A DNA stretch of 64,000 bases. Origin: an uncultured Lachnospiraceae bacterium. Its GTDB lineage: Bacteria > Bacillota > Clostridia > Lachnospirales > Lachnospiraceae. Both the position numbers and the translations under genes were made by a program. This document shows positions 1 to 7,441 of the stretch, piece by piece. The stretch's first letter is position 1. Each line of letters opens with the position of its first letter. The notes beneath the pieces were generated by a model. That model had not been told where the DNA came from, did not search any database, and saw only the letters and a list, made by a program, of their open reading frames with translations. The DNA is taken from positions 108,406 to 172,405 of the forward strand of contig CANTEW010000001.1 of NCBI GenBank assembly GCA_947652925.1, read 5' to 3'.

Positions 1-1059
1 ACAATCCCCATAAGGGATCACATAACCCTCTGCCTGTACTGCGGGCCTGGAAGGGTAGGAAAGAAAACGCTCCGTCTCATCCTCTTTTTCATCGATCCCC
101 CACATCTGCAGGAACATCAGGGTAAAACTCCTGACCGCCTCCCCCTTTAACATGACCGCCGTATCCTTCCAATGCCCGAACCGCTCTTTCTGGTTGATAT
201 ATTCATCCGCCAGGTTCACCCCTCCGTTAAAAGCTGTATGTCCGTCGATCACCAGAATCTTCCTGTGATCCCGATAATTATAATGTGTGGAAGCAAAAGG
301 CGTCACAGGGGCAAACACCTTGCACCTGATACCCAGAGCCTTCAAACGTTTCGGATAATCATGGGGGAGCAGTGAAAACTCACAGGTCCCGTCATACATA
401 ACGCGCACATCCACACCCTGCGCCGCCTTTTTTGCCAGGATCTCCAAGATCCGCCCCCACATAAGACCCTCATCCACGATAAAATATTCCAGAAAGATAA
501 AATGTTCTGCCGCCTCCAGCTGTCTGAGCATCTCCTCGAATTTGTCTTCCCCCAGCGGAAAATACGTGACGTCTGTCTTGTCATATACCGGATGGCAGCC
601 GCTCCGCGCCATATACCGGGCCAGGGACGCCGCCCCCGGATCCTCCCTGGAAAAACGTTCCATCACCTCATCCGACTGGAGGATACGCTCTTTCGTATCC
701 CCGATGATCTGATCCACGCGTTTTTTCAAAGCCCTGTGCCCAATATCGCTCTGGATATATATGAAAAGAAACACTCCGAACACAGGCAGCAGCATGATCA
801 CGATCAGCCATGTGATCTTCGCCGTGGGATCGATCTGGCTGTTCAAAAGACAGATCACCATGATGACTGTGAAGAGTACAGTCCCGCCAAAAACATGGGG
901 CAGGAATTCCTCGAACCATTGAAAGATACTGAACAGGATAAAAAACTGGACCGCAAGCAGGAGCAAGATCAGCCCAAAACGGCTGAACACCGCATGTATG
1001 ACACCCTTTTGGCCTTTTTTCAAAAGGATGATGCCTTTATTCTTAGGGTCTATCTGCAT
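1..1059 (-). CDS. cls: Cardiolipin synthase, 3' end outside window
   Basis: The reverse strand is open from an ATG at 1059 to the window edge, giving the first 353 residues. Two hydrophobic segments near the N-terminus (about residues 20-90) anchor it in the membrane. A phospholipase D (HKD) motif reads HRKILVID with a following G. The family joins two phosphatidylglycerol molecules into cardiolipin plus glycerol using two HKD motifs; only the first lies in the window. The usual length is about 480-520 aa, so roughly a quarter to a third is missing because of the window boundary. The start follows a GGGAGGG-like site. Identification as a Cls-type phospholipase D protein is secure; the exact lipid substrate is from family knowledge. 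Confidence 0.9.
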   Translation of the reverse strand, partial: MQIDPKNKGIILLKKGQKGVIHAVFSRFGLILLLLAVQFFILFSIFQWFEEFLPHVFGGTVLFTVIMVICLLNSQIDPTAKITWLIVIMLLPVFGVFLFIYIQSDIGHRALKKRVDQIIGDTKERILQSDEVMERFSREDPGAASLARYMARSGCHPVYDKTDVTYFPLGEDKFEEMLRQLEAAEHFIFLEYFIVDEGLMWGRILEILAKKAAQGVDVRVMYDGTCEFSLLPHDYPKRLKALGIRCKVFAPVTPFASTHYNYRDHRKILVIDGHTAFNGGVNLADEYINQKERFGHWKDTAVMLKGEAVRSFTLMFLQMWGIDEKEDETERFLSYPSRPAVQAEGYVIPYGDC

Positions 1060-1156
1060 GACCGCCCTCCCTCGTAATGTATTTTCTACCATTATAGACC
1101 ATACAGCGGCTGTACAGTCAAGACAAAAGCAGACTTTTTGTCAGAAAACAAAGAGA

Positions 1157-1183
1157 GGCCTGTTGGTCACGCTCCAACAGGCC
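1157..1183 (-). terminator. Hairpin, probable rho-independent terminator
   Basis: A perfect 10-bp stem GGCCTGTTGG / CCAACAGGCC encloses a 7-nt loop. On the reverse strand it is followed by TCTCTTTGTTTT, which suits termination of leftward transcription. It sits upstream of cls, with no leftward gene visible between it and murG, so its client transcript is unclear. It may instead be a leader attenuator of cls. Confidence 0.5.
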
Positions 1184-1477
1184 CTTCTTGGCAGAAGATC
1201 CGGGACAGGTCATAGTCCTTGAGATATCGCGAGCGGCGTAAATGTTCCTGACACACATCCCGCTCCCCGCTTTATATGGATTCTAGAAAATTACAAATGA
1301 TCCCACTCTATACATAGATGAGACTCAACAAAAAATCAGAAAGCCTTGTTGCCAGACCAGTATATGATCCTTCTCTTCCCTCTTCTTGTCACATTTACAC
1401 CGCATAAATAATACGACTGCAAAATAGAAATATAACGGTCTAATGAAAAATATATCCTAAAACCTTTACATCTCCAC

Positions 1478-1508
1478 TTGACAATCCACTCCAAAAAGTC
1501 CATATTAT
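1478..1508 (+). promoter_or_regulatory. Possible sigma-A promoter of murG
   Basis: TTGACA at 1478-1483 is followed by TATTAT at 1503-1508 with a 19-nt spacer, or by the weaker CATATT at 17 nt. It lies 30 bp before the murG start and upstream of its AAGGAGGGA site. The long spacer lowers confidence. Confidence 0.4.
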
Positions 1509-1537
1509 GATCAGTAAAATAAGGAGGGACCCCATTT

Positions 1538-2617
1538 ATGAAACATATAGTACTCACTGGCGGCGGTACTGCCGGCCATGTAACTCCCAACATAGCCCTG
1601 ATCCCCCGGCTGACCGAGCTGGGCTACCGTATCTCATACATCGGCTCCGTAGACGGGATCGAGAAAAGACTGATCGAAGAATTGAAGATCCCCTACTACG
1701 GCATCGCCTCTGGAAAATTAAGGCGTTATTTTGACTGGAAGAACTTCTCCGACCCCTTTCGCGTGCTGAAAGGATACGGACAGGCGAAAAAACTATTAAA
1801 AAACTTAGCCCCGGATCTGGTCTTTTCCAAAGGCGGCTTCGTGACCGTCCCCGTGGTGATCGCCGCAAAACACCAGCACATACCCGCGATCATACATGAA
1901 TCCGACATGACACCCGGACTGGCCAACAGACTGGCCATCCCTTCAGCCGCAAAAGTATGCTGCAACTTCCCAGAGACCGTCCAACACCTGCCCGCGGATA
2001 AGGCCTTGCTCACCGGCAGCCCGATCCGTCAGGAACTGCTGCAGGGCGATGCAGAAAAGGCTCAGAGGTTCTGCGGCTTTACATCCCGCAAACCTGTGGT
2101 CATGATCATCGGAGGGAGTCTGGGCGCAGCTTCTATCAACGAGAACATCCGCCGGATCCTGCCCAGCCTGCTCCCCGATCTTAACGTGATCCATCTGTGC
2201 GGAGCCGGAAAGCTCGACCCTTCTCTTGAGAACACAGAAGGGTATGTGCAATTTGAGTATATCAAAAAAGAACTGGCCGACCTTTTTGCCCTGGCCGACC
2301 TGGTCATATCCAGAGCCGGTGCAAACGCGATCTGCGAGATCCTAGCCCTGCAGAAGCCCAATCTGCTCATCCCCCTGTCCGCCAGAGCCAGCCGCGGCGA
2401 CCAGATACTCAACGCCCGCTCCTTCGAACGCCAGGGATTCAGCATGGTATTGGAAGAAGAAGAGATCACTGGGAAAACTTTATCGTCCGCTATACGGGAA
2501 TTGTATCACCGCAGAGAAACTTACATCGACGCTATGAAAAAAAATAACACCCTGGATTCCATCACACGCATCACCGACTTATTTGAAGAAATGGCAAACG
2601 CTCACAGTTCCCGATAG
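1538..2617 (+). CDS. murG: MurG, lipid II-forming GlcNAc transferase
   Basis: This 359-aa GT-B glycosyltransferase transfers GlcNAc from UDP-GlcNAc to undecaprenyl-PP-MurNAc-pentapeptide, making lipid II at the inner face of the membrane. Visible motifs are the N-terminal loop TGGGTAGHVTPN (residues 7-18), HESDMTPGLANR (~115), GGSLGA (~187) and the nucleotide-sugar stretch SRAGANAICE (~255). The length is normal. The start has AAGGAGGG 10 bp upstream. The gene stands alone, not in a dcw cell-wall cluster, and its last 16 bp overlap convergently with the end of the sigma factor gene. The stand-alone setting and divergent loop sequences suggest it could be a second MurG, but a sole MurG outside dcw cannot be excluded from this window. 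Confidence 0.92.
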   Translation: MKHIVLTGGGTAGHVTPNIALIPRLTELGYRISYIGSVDGIEKRLIEELKIPYYGIASGKLRRYFDWKNFSDPFRVLKGYGQAKKLLKNLAPDLVFSKGGFVTVPVVIAAKHQHIPAIIHESDMTPGLANRLAIPSAAKVCCNFPETVQHLPADKALLTGSPIRQELLQGDAEKAQRFCGFTSRKPVVMIIGGSLGAASINENIRRILPSLLPDLNVIHLCGAGKLDPSLENTEGYVQFEYIKKELADLFALADLVISRAGANAICEILALQKPNLLIPLSARASRGDQILNARSFERQGFSMVLEEEEITGKTLSSAIRELYHRRETYIDAMKKNNTLDSITRITDLFEEMANAHSSR

Positions 2618-3123
2618 ACCTGATAATAATTATTATACAACCAACGGCGGGCGCGGCTGATCTTCATCCGCAGGTTCACCACAGTCATGCCATAGTCCTG
2701 CGCCACCGCCTTGGTTGATTCCTTCCCCACTACCACCCTCATCATCAGGTCATACCACACCAGATTCTTTTCCTTTAATTTCTCAAACATATGGGCACGG
2801 AACTCTTTTCTGCGGCATTCATCCTCCTCTTCTACCAGATACTCCACCACGACTGCCTGCTGCATATCCTCTTCGATCTCCGAGAACACCTCATTTTTCA
2901 GGTAAGCCCTCCGCAGAAAATCAATGGTCTTTCTCTGGGCATTCTTCACGATCCAGCCTTTGATCAGTCCCTCGTCCAGAAGATCTATCTTCTCATGGAG
3001 CTTGCAGAAAACCTCCTGACAGACATCCTGCGCCAGATCGTAGTCCTGCAGACCATCAAATGCTATGTGTAAGACCAGCTTATGGTAATCTTCATAGACC
3101 CGATCGAAGACCTCTCTTTTCAT
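2602..3123 (-). CDS. ECF-like RNA polymerase sigma factor
   Basis: A 173-aa two-domain sigma-70-family protein. Region 2 lies at about residues 10-80 (DYDLAQDVCQEVF, TIDFLRR) and region 4 at ~115-170, with a helix-turn-helix (STKAVAQDYGMT) and RARRWL near the end. Such proteins direct RNA polymerase to a small regulon. The start is taken at 3123 because GGGAGGGGG lies 9 bp upstream; a TTG further up would be inside that site. It follows the HIT gene by 28 bp, so the two are probably co-transcribed. No anti-sigma gene is adjacent. A close paralogue sits at 62681-63199, sharing most of region 2, including YEDYHKLVLH, LAQDVCQEV and LIKGWI. Confidence 0.8.
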   Translation of the reverse strand: MKREVFDRVYEDYHKLVLHIAFDGLQDYDLAQDVCQEVFCKLHEKIDLLDEGLIKGWIVKNAQRKTIDFLRRAYLKNEVFSEIEEDMQQAVVVEYLVEEEDECRRKEFRAHMFEKLKEKNLVWYDLMMRVVVGKESTKAVAQDYGMTVVNLRMKISRARRWLYNNYYQVYREL

Positions 3124-3151
3124 CTTTTGTATACCCCCTCCCAAAGACTGC

Positions 3152-3550
3152 CTATCTCAGCAAAGACAGCAACTCGTTCTTATCCTTCTCTGACAATCTT
3201 CCCGGTCTCCATCCTATCTTTACATCATCCCCTTTGTAACGGGGGATCAGATGCATGTGAAAATGAAAGACTGTCTGTCCTGCGATCTCTCCATTATTCT
3301 GCACCAGGTTCAATCCGTCGCACCCCAGTGCCTCTGACATTTTCGACGCCATCTTTTTTGCCAGGACCAAGACCTTCGATGCCGTCTCCTCAGACAAGCT
3401 GTAAAGGTCTTTAGCATGTTCCTTCGGCAGGATCAGCGCGTGGCCCCTGCTCGCCGGACCCACATCCAGGATCACCCGGAACGCATCATCTTCATACAAT
3501 GTCGCTGATGGTATCTCCCCATGAGCGATCTTACAAAAAATACAATCCAT
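3152..3550 (-). CDS. HIT family nucleotide hydrolase/transferase
   Basis: A 132-aa histidine-triad protein. The catalytic triad appears as HFHMHLIPR at about residue 95, and the N-terminal CIFC pair is typical of Hint-type members that bind zinc. The family hydrolyses nucleotide phosphoramidates or dinucleoside polyphosphates in the cytosol. The length matches the family. A ribosome binding site AGGTGA precedes the ATG at 3550. It is followed closely by the ECF sigma gene; a functional link is not evident. The specific substrate cannot be assigned. Confidence 0.9.
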   Translation of the reverse strand: MDCIFCKIAHGEIPSATLYEDDAFRVILDVGPASRGHALILPKEHAKDLYSLSEETASKVLVLAKKMASKMSEALGCDGLNLVQNNGEIAGQTVFHFHMHLIPRYKGDDVKIGWRPGRLSEKDKNELLSLLR

Positions 3551-3660
3551 GATCTGTCACCTCCATTTTATCCCATCTACAGATAGTTTGATTATAACAC
3601 CTCCTGTGAGCGAAACGCAACTGTAAATGTCCTTTCTGCCAACTGCCCCTGCCCTGCGGT

Positions 3661-3690
3661 AGAATAGTCGGACAGGAAACTTCATATATT
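3661..3690 (+). promoter_or_regulatory. Possible sporulation (sigma-E-type) promoter of spoIID
   Basis: AGAATAG at 3661-3667 and CATATATT at 3683-3690 are separated by 15 nt and resemble the -35/-10 pattern of mother-cell sigma-E promoters (ATA box, CATAnnnT). spoIID is a sigma-E target in Bacillus. The match is by eye and incomplete. Confidence 0.35.
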
Positions 3691-3719
3691 AAAGGTGAGC
3701 ATCTATCCAGGTGGTATCC

Positions 3720-4544
3720 ATGAAAGAATATCTGTTGACCTGCCTCACTCTGCTGTTTGTCATCCTGCTCTCACCTTTTCTCCTGACATATCTCCTCTCC
3801 GGTGAGGATTCCTGCCCTCTATACAAGCCCCCAGACATAGAGCGATACCTGCCCGCCATCGTCTACCTGCAGATCCCCTACACCCACCATCTGGAAAATA
3901 TCAAAGCCCAGACCATCCTTGCCCGTACCAATATCAAACTGCAGATGGAAAACGGCACGACCTTCTCTACTCTCATGAAAAAACCCTTGGATCATCTGGC
4001 TCATGAACAGGGGGTCACCGATCTTCTCCATACATATGAACGCTTCATCCGGGCCGCCCGGGATACCCGCGGGCAGGTCCTTACTTATCAGGACCAGAAA
4101 GTGATCCTCCCCTATTGCTATGCGACCACCGGGAGTACCCGGGACGGGGCCGACCTGCTGCACAGTGAGGGATATGGATACCTGGTCCCCGTAGAAAGCC
4201 CCCAGGATCGGCAGGCAGATAACTATATGTCCAGTATATATTCCCCCAGCGCCGACCACTACCAGGAGATCCAGATCCTGTCCCGGGATGGATCCGACTA
4301 TGTCCTCACCCTCAGAGCCGGAGGGGAACTCATGTCCGGAGAAGAGTTCCGCCGGATGCTGGGACTCCCCTCCAGCGCGTTCACCCTCCAGGAAGTCAAT
4401 GGACAGACGCGCATCTTATGCCAGGGCCACGGCCACGGCCTGGGCTTTTCCCAGTATGGCGGCAACGTCCTGGCCGCACAGGGCAAGACCTGCGCCCAGA
4501 TCCTCCAACACTATTTCCCGCGTCTCTCCCTGGATCTGGAATGA
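3720..4544 (+). CDS. spoIID: Stage II sporulation protein D
   Basis: A 274-aa membrane-anchored lytic transglycosylase that, in other spore formers, degrades peptidoglycan during forespore engulfment with SpoIIP/SpoIIM. One N-terminal transmembrane segment (residues 3-26) is followed by the SpoIID/LytB domain. The C-terminal signature is present as GHGHGLGFSQYGGN. Start 3720 is preferred to the upstream GTG because AGGTGG lies 6 bp before it. The next gene is a spoIIQ homologue, the conserved clostridial order, but a structured repeat (4549-4788) has been placed 4 bp after its stop codon. The reading frame is intact. Confidence 0.9.
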   Translation: MKEYLLTCLTLLFVILLSPFLLTYLLSGEDSCPLYKPPDIERYLPAIVYLQIPYTHHLENIKAQTILARTNIKLQMENGTTFSTLMKKPLDHLAHEQGVTDLLHTYERFIRAARDTRGQVLTYQDQKVILPYCYATTGSTRDGADLLHSEGYGYLVPVESPQDRQADNYMSSIYSPSADHYQEIQILSRDGSDYVLTLRAGGELMSGEEFRRMLGLPSSAFTLQEVNGQTRILCQGHGHGLGFSQYGGNVLAAQGKTCAQILQHYFPRLSLDLE

Positions 4545-4548
4545 ACAG

Positions 4549-4788
4549 GCTCGCCCATCGTCCTGCCGCTTGCCGGGACTTTCATAGTGAGCGGACATGT
4601 CTGCACACGCAGACATCAACATAAATGAAAGTCAGCTGCTCCGTGCTCCCGCACTCCCACAGCTTCCGCCTATATGGATGATCCGGGCTATCGCCCTACT
4701 CATCCATACAGGTCAGCCCGTCAAATGTCAGAACGCATGTGCGAGCAAGCTCGCCCATCGTCCTGCCGCTTGCCGGGACTTTCATAGT
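4549..4788 (+). repeat. Structured dispersed repeat, copy R1
   Basis: The core at 4592-4788 is the first of three copies in this window (others 14791-14960, 38443-38640). It folds as a string of hairpins: GTCTGC/GCAGAC, GTGC/GCAC, GGATGA/TCATCC with inner GGGC/GCCC, GCGAGC-aa-GCTCGC, and GTC..CCG/CGG..GAC, with a 9-bp closing pairing ATGAAAGTC/GACTTTCAT. A 40-bp segment including the last hairpin is also present upstream (4549-4588) as a perfect direct repeat of 4749-4788. It lies between spoIID and the spoIIQ homologue. A short frame through it is not conserved with the other copies. Function is unknown. Confidence 0.85.
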
Positions 4789-4870
4789 AAATTTCTAAAA
4801 AAAATGCATAGAGTTTCATATTTTGGAAATCCTATGGCTATAAGAAATTGAAAAACAGAGGTGAAAGAGT

Positions 4871-5641
4871 ATGACAAAGAAAACGAGATTGATCCGGATC
4901 ATTGTGAACAGCGTGCTCGTCGTAGCGATCATCGCACTCGCTGTAACAGTATATCAGGCCGGAACACAGCGCAACGACGATGGAGCCACGTTACCCCAGA
5001 TCGCCGCGGAAGATGATGGAAAGGCTCTTGGCAGTACGACAGCCCCCATGGTAGACGCCGGGACTTCTGATGTGGAAGCAGACGTAGAACCGACCCTGGC
5101 AGCAGAAACAGAAGAAGGAACTGCCGCTGAGGAGGAGGTCGCCCAAGCAGAGACACCTGAAGAAGAGACAGAGAGTACCGATGCCGCTGCCGAGGCAGAA
5201 GCCTCCGCTCCTGTCATCGACGTGAACTTTACAGAAGAGAGTCTGATGGATTGGCCACTGGAAGGCCAGGTCCTCCTGGACTACAGCATGGACCACACCA
5301 TCTACCACCCAACACTGGATCTCTACAAATACAGCAAAGGGATCGCGATCCAGTCATCCGTGGGTTCTCCAGTCATGGCAGCTTCAAACGGCACTGTACT
5401 GTCCATCGAAGAGATGTCTGAAACAGGCACCACAGTCGTTCTGGATCTGGGTAACGGTTATCAGAGCACTTAGGGCCAGCTGAGAGACCTAAACGTAGTC
5501 GTGGGCCAGACCATCCCGAAGGGGACCATCCTGGGTTATGTCAATGAACCCACAAAATATTACACAGAAGAAGGATGCAATCTCTACTTTGCCATGAGCA
5601 AGGACGAGACCCCGATCGATCCCATCCAATACCTGCCATAA
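4871..5641 (+). pseudogene. spoIIQ: SpoIIQ-like M23 protein with in-frame amber codon
   Basis: The frame encodes a 256-codon SpoIIQ-like protein but is interrupted by TAG at 5471-5473, between LGNGYQST and GQLRDL, where M23/LytM domains normally have Tyr (one base from TAC or TAT). Downstream codons continue in frame to TAA at 5639-5641 and keep domain character. It has an N-terminal membrane segment (residues 9-28), an acidic Ala/Glu-rich linker (~50-115) and a LytM domain. The zinc ligands are absent: the expected HxH appears as NLYF, so it would be catalytically inactive like Bacillus SpoIIQ. It could be a true loss of function, a sequencing error, or a read-through site. SpoIIQ works with SpoIIIAH in the engulfment channel. 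Confidence 0.8.
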
Positions 5642-5677
5642 GATCATTCACAGATCTTGATAAAAGGCGTATAATAA

Positions 5678-5787
5678 GAAAGTAACATGCCATATTGAAA
5701 ATCCGCAATCGCATCCGTACAAAAAGCCATCCATGGCCCAAAATACGACAGCACAAAAGTTTTTCTTCAATATGGTGATCTACTTTC
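5678..5787. repeat. 110-bp element bounded by 22-bp imperfect inverted repeats
   Basis: The left arm 5678-5699 (GAAAGTA-5nt-CCATATTGAA) and right arm 5766-5787 are inverted copies matching at the seven outer and ten inner positions. The spacer of about 66 bp has no obvious coding content. It lies between the spoIIQ relic and the GIY-YIG gene. It could be a small non-autonomous transposable element or a large hairpin; only one copy is in the window. Confidence 0.5.
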
Positions 5788-5867
5788 GCCGATTGCTTGA
5801 CATAAATGACCGGGCGGCCAGGCCAGTGAATGGCCGGGCGCCCTGTACATATATAAAGGACACAGAT

Positions 5868-6107
5868 ATGGATTATACATATATCGTAAAGTGCCGGGAC
5901 GGTACTCTATATACTGGATGGACCAATGACCTGGAAAAAAGGATCCGCGACCACAACCGTAAAAAAGGCGCCAAATACACCAGAAGCCGCACACCCGTAG
6001 AACTCCTGTACTATGAAGCATTTTTTACAAAGAGCGAGGCGATGAAAAGAGAATATGAGATCAAACAACTCTCGGCCAGGGATAAGTGGCGGATGATCCT
6101 TGGATAG
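5868..6107 (+). CDS. GIY-YIG domain protein (YhbQ/YazA-like)
   Basis: A 79-aa single-domain GIY-YIG protein. The motif reads YTYIVKC...LYTGWT near the N-terminus, and the conserved RIRDHNRKKGAKYT and EYEIKQL follow. The family superfamily comprises nucleases that cut DNA with one metal ion; the physiological role of the short stand-alone type is poorly known. Start 5868 is chosen because AAAGGA lies just upstream and it gives the standard family N-terminus; a longer frame upstream lacks similarity. A GGCCA/TGGCC hairpin lies 25-40 bp before the start. Confidence 0.85.
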   Translation: MDYTYIVKCRDGTLYTGWTNDLEKRIRDHNRKKGAKYTRSRTPVELLYYEAFFTKSEAMKREYEIKQLSARDKWRMILG

Positions 6108-6170
6108 ATACAAGATCTGTGATATACTGTATCAAAGGTCAATCTAAGATGAAAAGAGGATCTATACATA

Positions 6171-7322
6171 ATGAACAAAAAAGAGATTGCGGAGATCCGC
6201 AAACAATTCAAACCAGAAAATGCCGTGATCGGCAGCATCTGCGGATGCTATGTGGACGCCGAAAAAGAAAAGAAACTCACTTTCCGGCAGGCTTTTTTGT
6301 CCTTATCCGAAGAGGAAGTCTTCAAATACTGCGATATCTTCCGGCGCACCCTGTCCGGGACCTTTGGCAAAAATCTGTGGAACATGGATTTTCCCCTGGA
6401 ACAGGAGCAGCCTGAAGGGACGCAGCACTTCCTGCTCAAGCTGCGGGACAGCGGTCTTTCCGATGACGATCTTCTGGACGGATTCTATGATAAGATCATC
6501 ACGAGCTATATCTATCCGGAGAATTATCTGATCTTGCTGATCGACGCCACCTATGACATACCGGGCAGAGCCTCAGACAACCTGGAGATGTTCGACGCCT
6601 CGGACAGCGTGTACCATTTCCTCCTGTGCAGCATCTGTCCGGTGAACTTATCAAAAGCCGGGCTGTGCTATAACCCTGCATCCAACGCCATAGAAGAACG
6701 CCTCCGGGACTGGGTGGTGGACGTCCCGGTAAAGGGCTTTCTCTTCCCGGCCATGACAGACCGGCAGACGGACATACACAGCGCCGTATATTTTTCAAAA
6801 AAACCGGACGAACTCCAGGAAGAGATGATCGAGATAGTCCTTGGATGCCCCCTTCCCATGTCTGCCGCAGACCAGCGGGAGACATTTAATACTTTATTGT
6901 CCGATACGCTGGGCGACCAGTGCGGCTACGAGGTCGTCAAAAACATCCACGAAGAACTGAACGGTATGCTGGACGAACACAACATGACCGAAGACCCGGA
7001 ACCCTTAAAGCTGGAAAAACAGGATATACGCCGTCTGATGGAACAGAGCGGCGCACCGGAAGGCTCCCTGGAATCCTTCGAGGAGACCTTCGACGCTGTA
7101 TCCGGTGACCAGTCCGCCCTGTTAGCGGCAAATATCGCCAACCCCAAAAAATTCAGCATCCAGACCCCGGATATCGTCGTCACCGTAAACCCCGAACGGG
7201 CAGACCTGGTAGAGACCCGTATGATCGACGGCCGACAATGCCTGCTGATCACCGTGGACGACCATATCGAAGTCAATGGGGTCAATGTACGCACCGTACC
7301 TTTCCAGGGATCGGAAGGATAA
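6171..7322 (+). CDS. DUF4317 family protein
   Basis: A 383-aa protein that I recognise as the DUF4317 family, common in Lachnospiraceae and relatives and of unknown function. It opens with MNKKEIAEIRKQF and has the conserved stretch ICGCYVDAEKEKK. There is no signal peptide or membrane segment, so it is probably cytosolic. The start has a GAGG site 11-14 bp upstream. It is monocistronic: the next gene, trkA, has its own promoter. No function can be assigned. Confidence 0.8.
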   Translation: MNKKEIAEIRKQFKPENAVIGSICGCYVDAEKEKKLTFRQAFLSLSEEEVFKYCDIFRRTLSGTFGKNLWNMDFPLEQEQPEGTQHFLLKLRDSGLSDDDLLDGFYDKIITSYIYPENYLILLIDATYDIPGRASDNLEMFDASDSVYHFLLCSICPVNLSKAGLCYNPASNAIEERLRDWVVDVPVKGFLFPAMTDRQTDIHSAVYFSKKPDELQEEMIEIVLGCPLPMSAADQRETFNTLLSDTLGDQCGYEVVKNIHEELNGMLDEHNMTEDPEPLKLEKQDIRRLMEQSGAPEGSLESFEETFDAVSGDQSALLAANIANPKKFSIQTPDIVVTVNPERADLVETRMIDGRQCLLITVDDHIEVNGVNVRTVPFQGSEG

Positions 7323-7337
7323 CGCCAGATCCAATGG

Positions 7338-7365
7338 TTGCGCATTTAACAGAACGTGCTATAAT
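7338..7365 (+). promoter_or_regulatory. Promoter of trkA-trkH
   Basis: TTGCGC at 7338-7343 and a perfect TATAAT at 7360-7365 are separated by 16 nt. It lies 76 bp before the trkA start in the only gap between the DUF4317 gene and trkA. Confidence 0.6.
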
Positions 7366-7441
7366 GATAGACGACCATACAAAACGGCGACAAAAAACGC
7401 CAGCATTAACATAAGTTGACTACGAGGTGAAAAAAGAAGAT

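Noticed and set aside
4597-4851. Short reading frame inside repeat R1 and equivalents in R2 (14796-15014) and R3 (38448-38642), each starting near MNESQLLRA
   Set aside because: The frames agree only over the first ~15 codons; a one-base indel in R1 shifts the remainder, and stems, not codons, are conserved. Treated as part of a structured repeat.
5471-5473. Amber codon as a pyrrolysine site in the SpoIIQ homologue
   Set aside because: No pyrrolysine machinery is visible in this window, the position is normally Tyr, and a single-base nonsense change or sequencing error is simpler.
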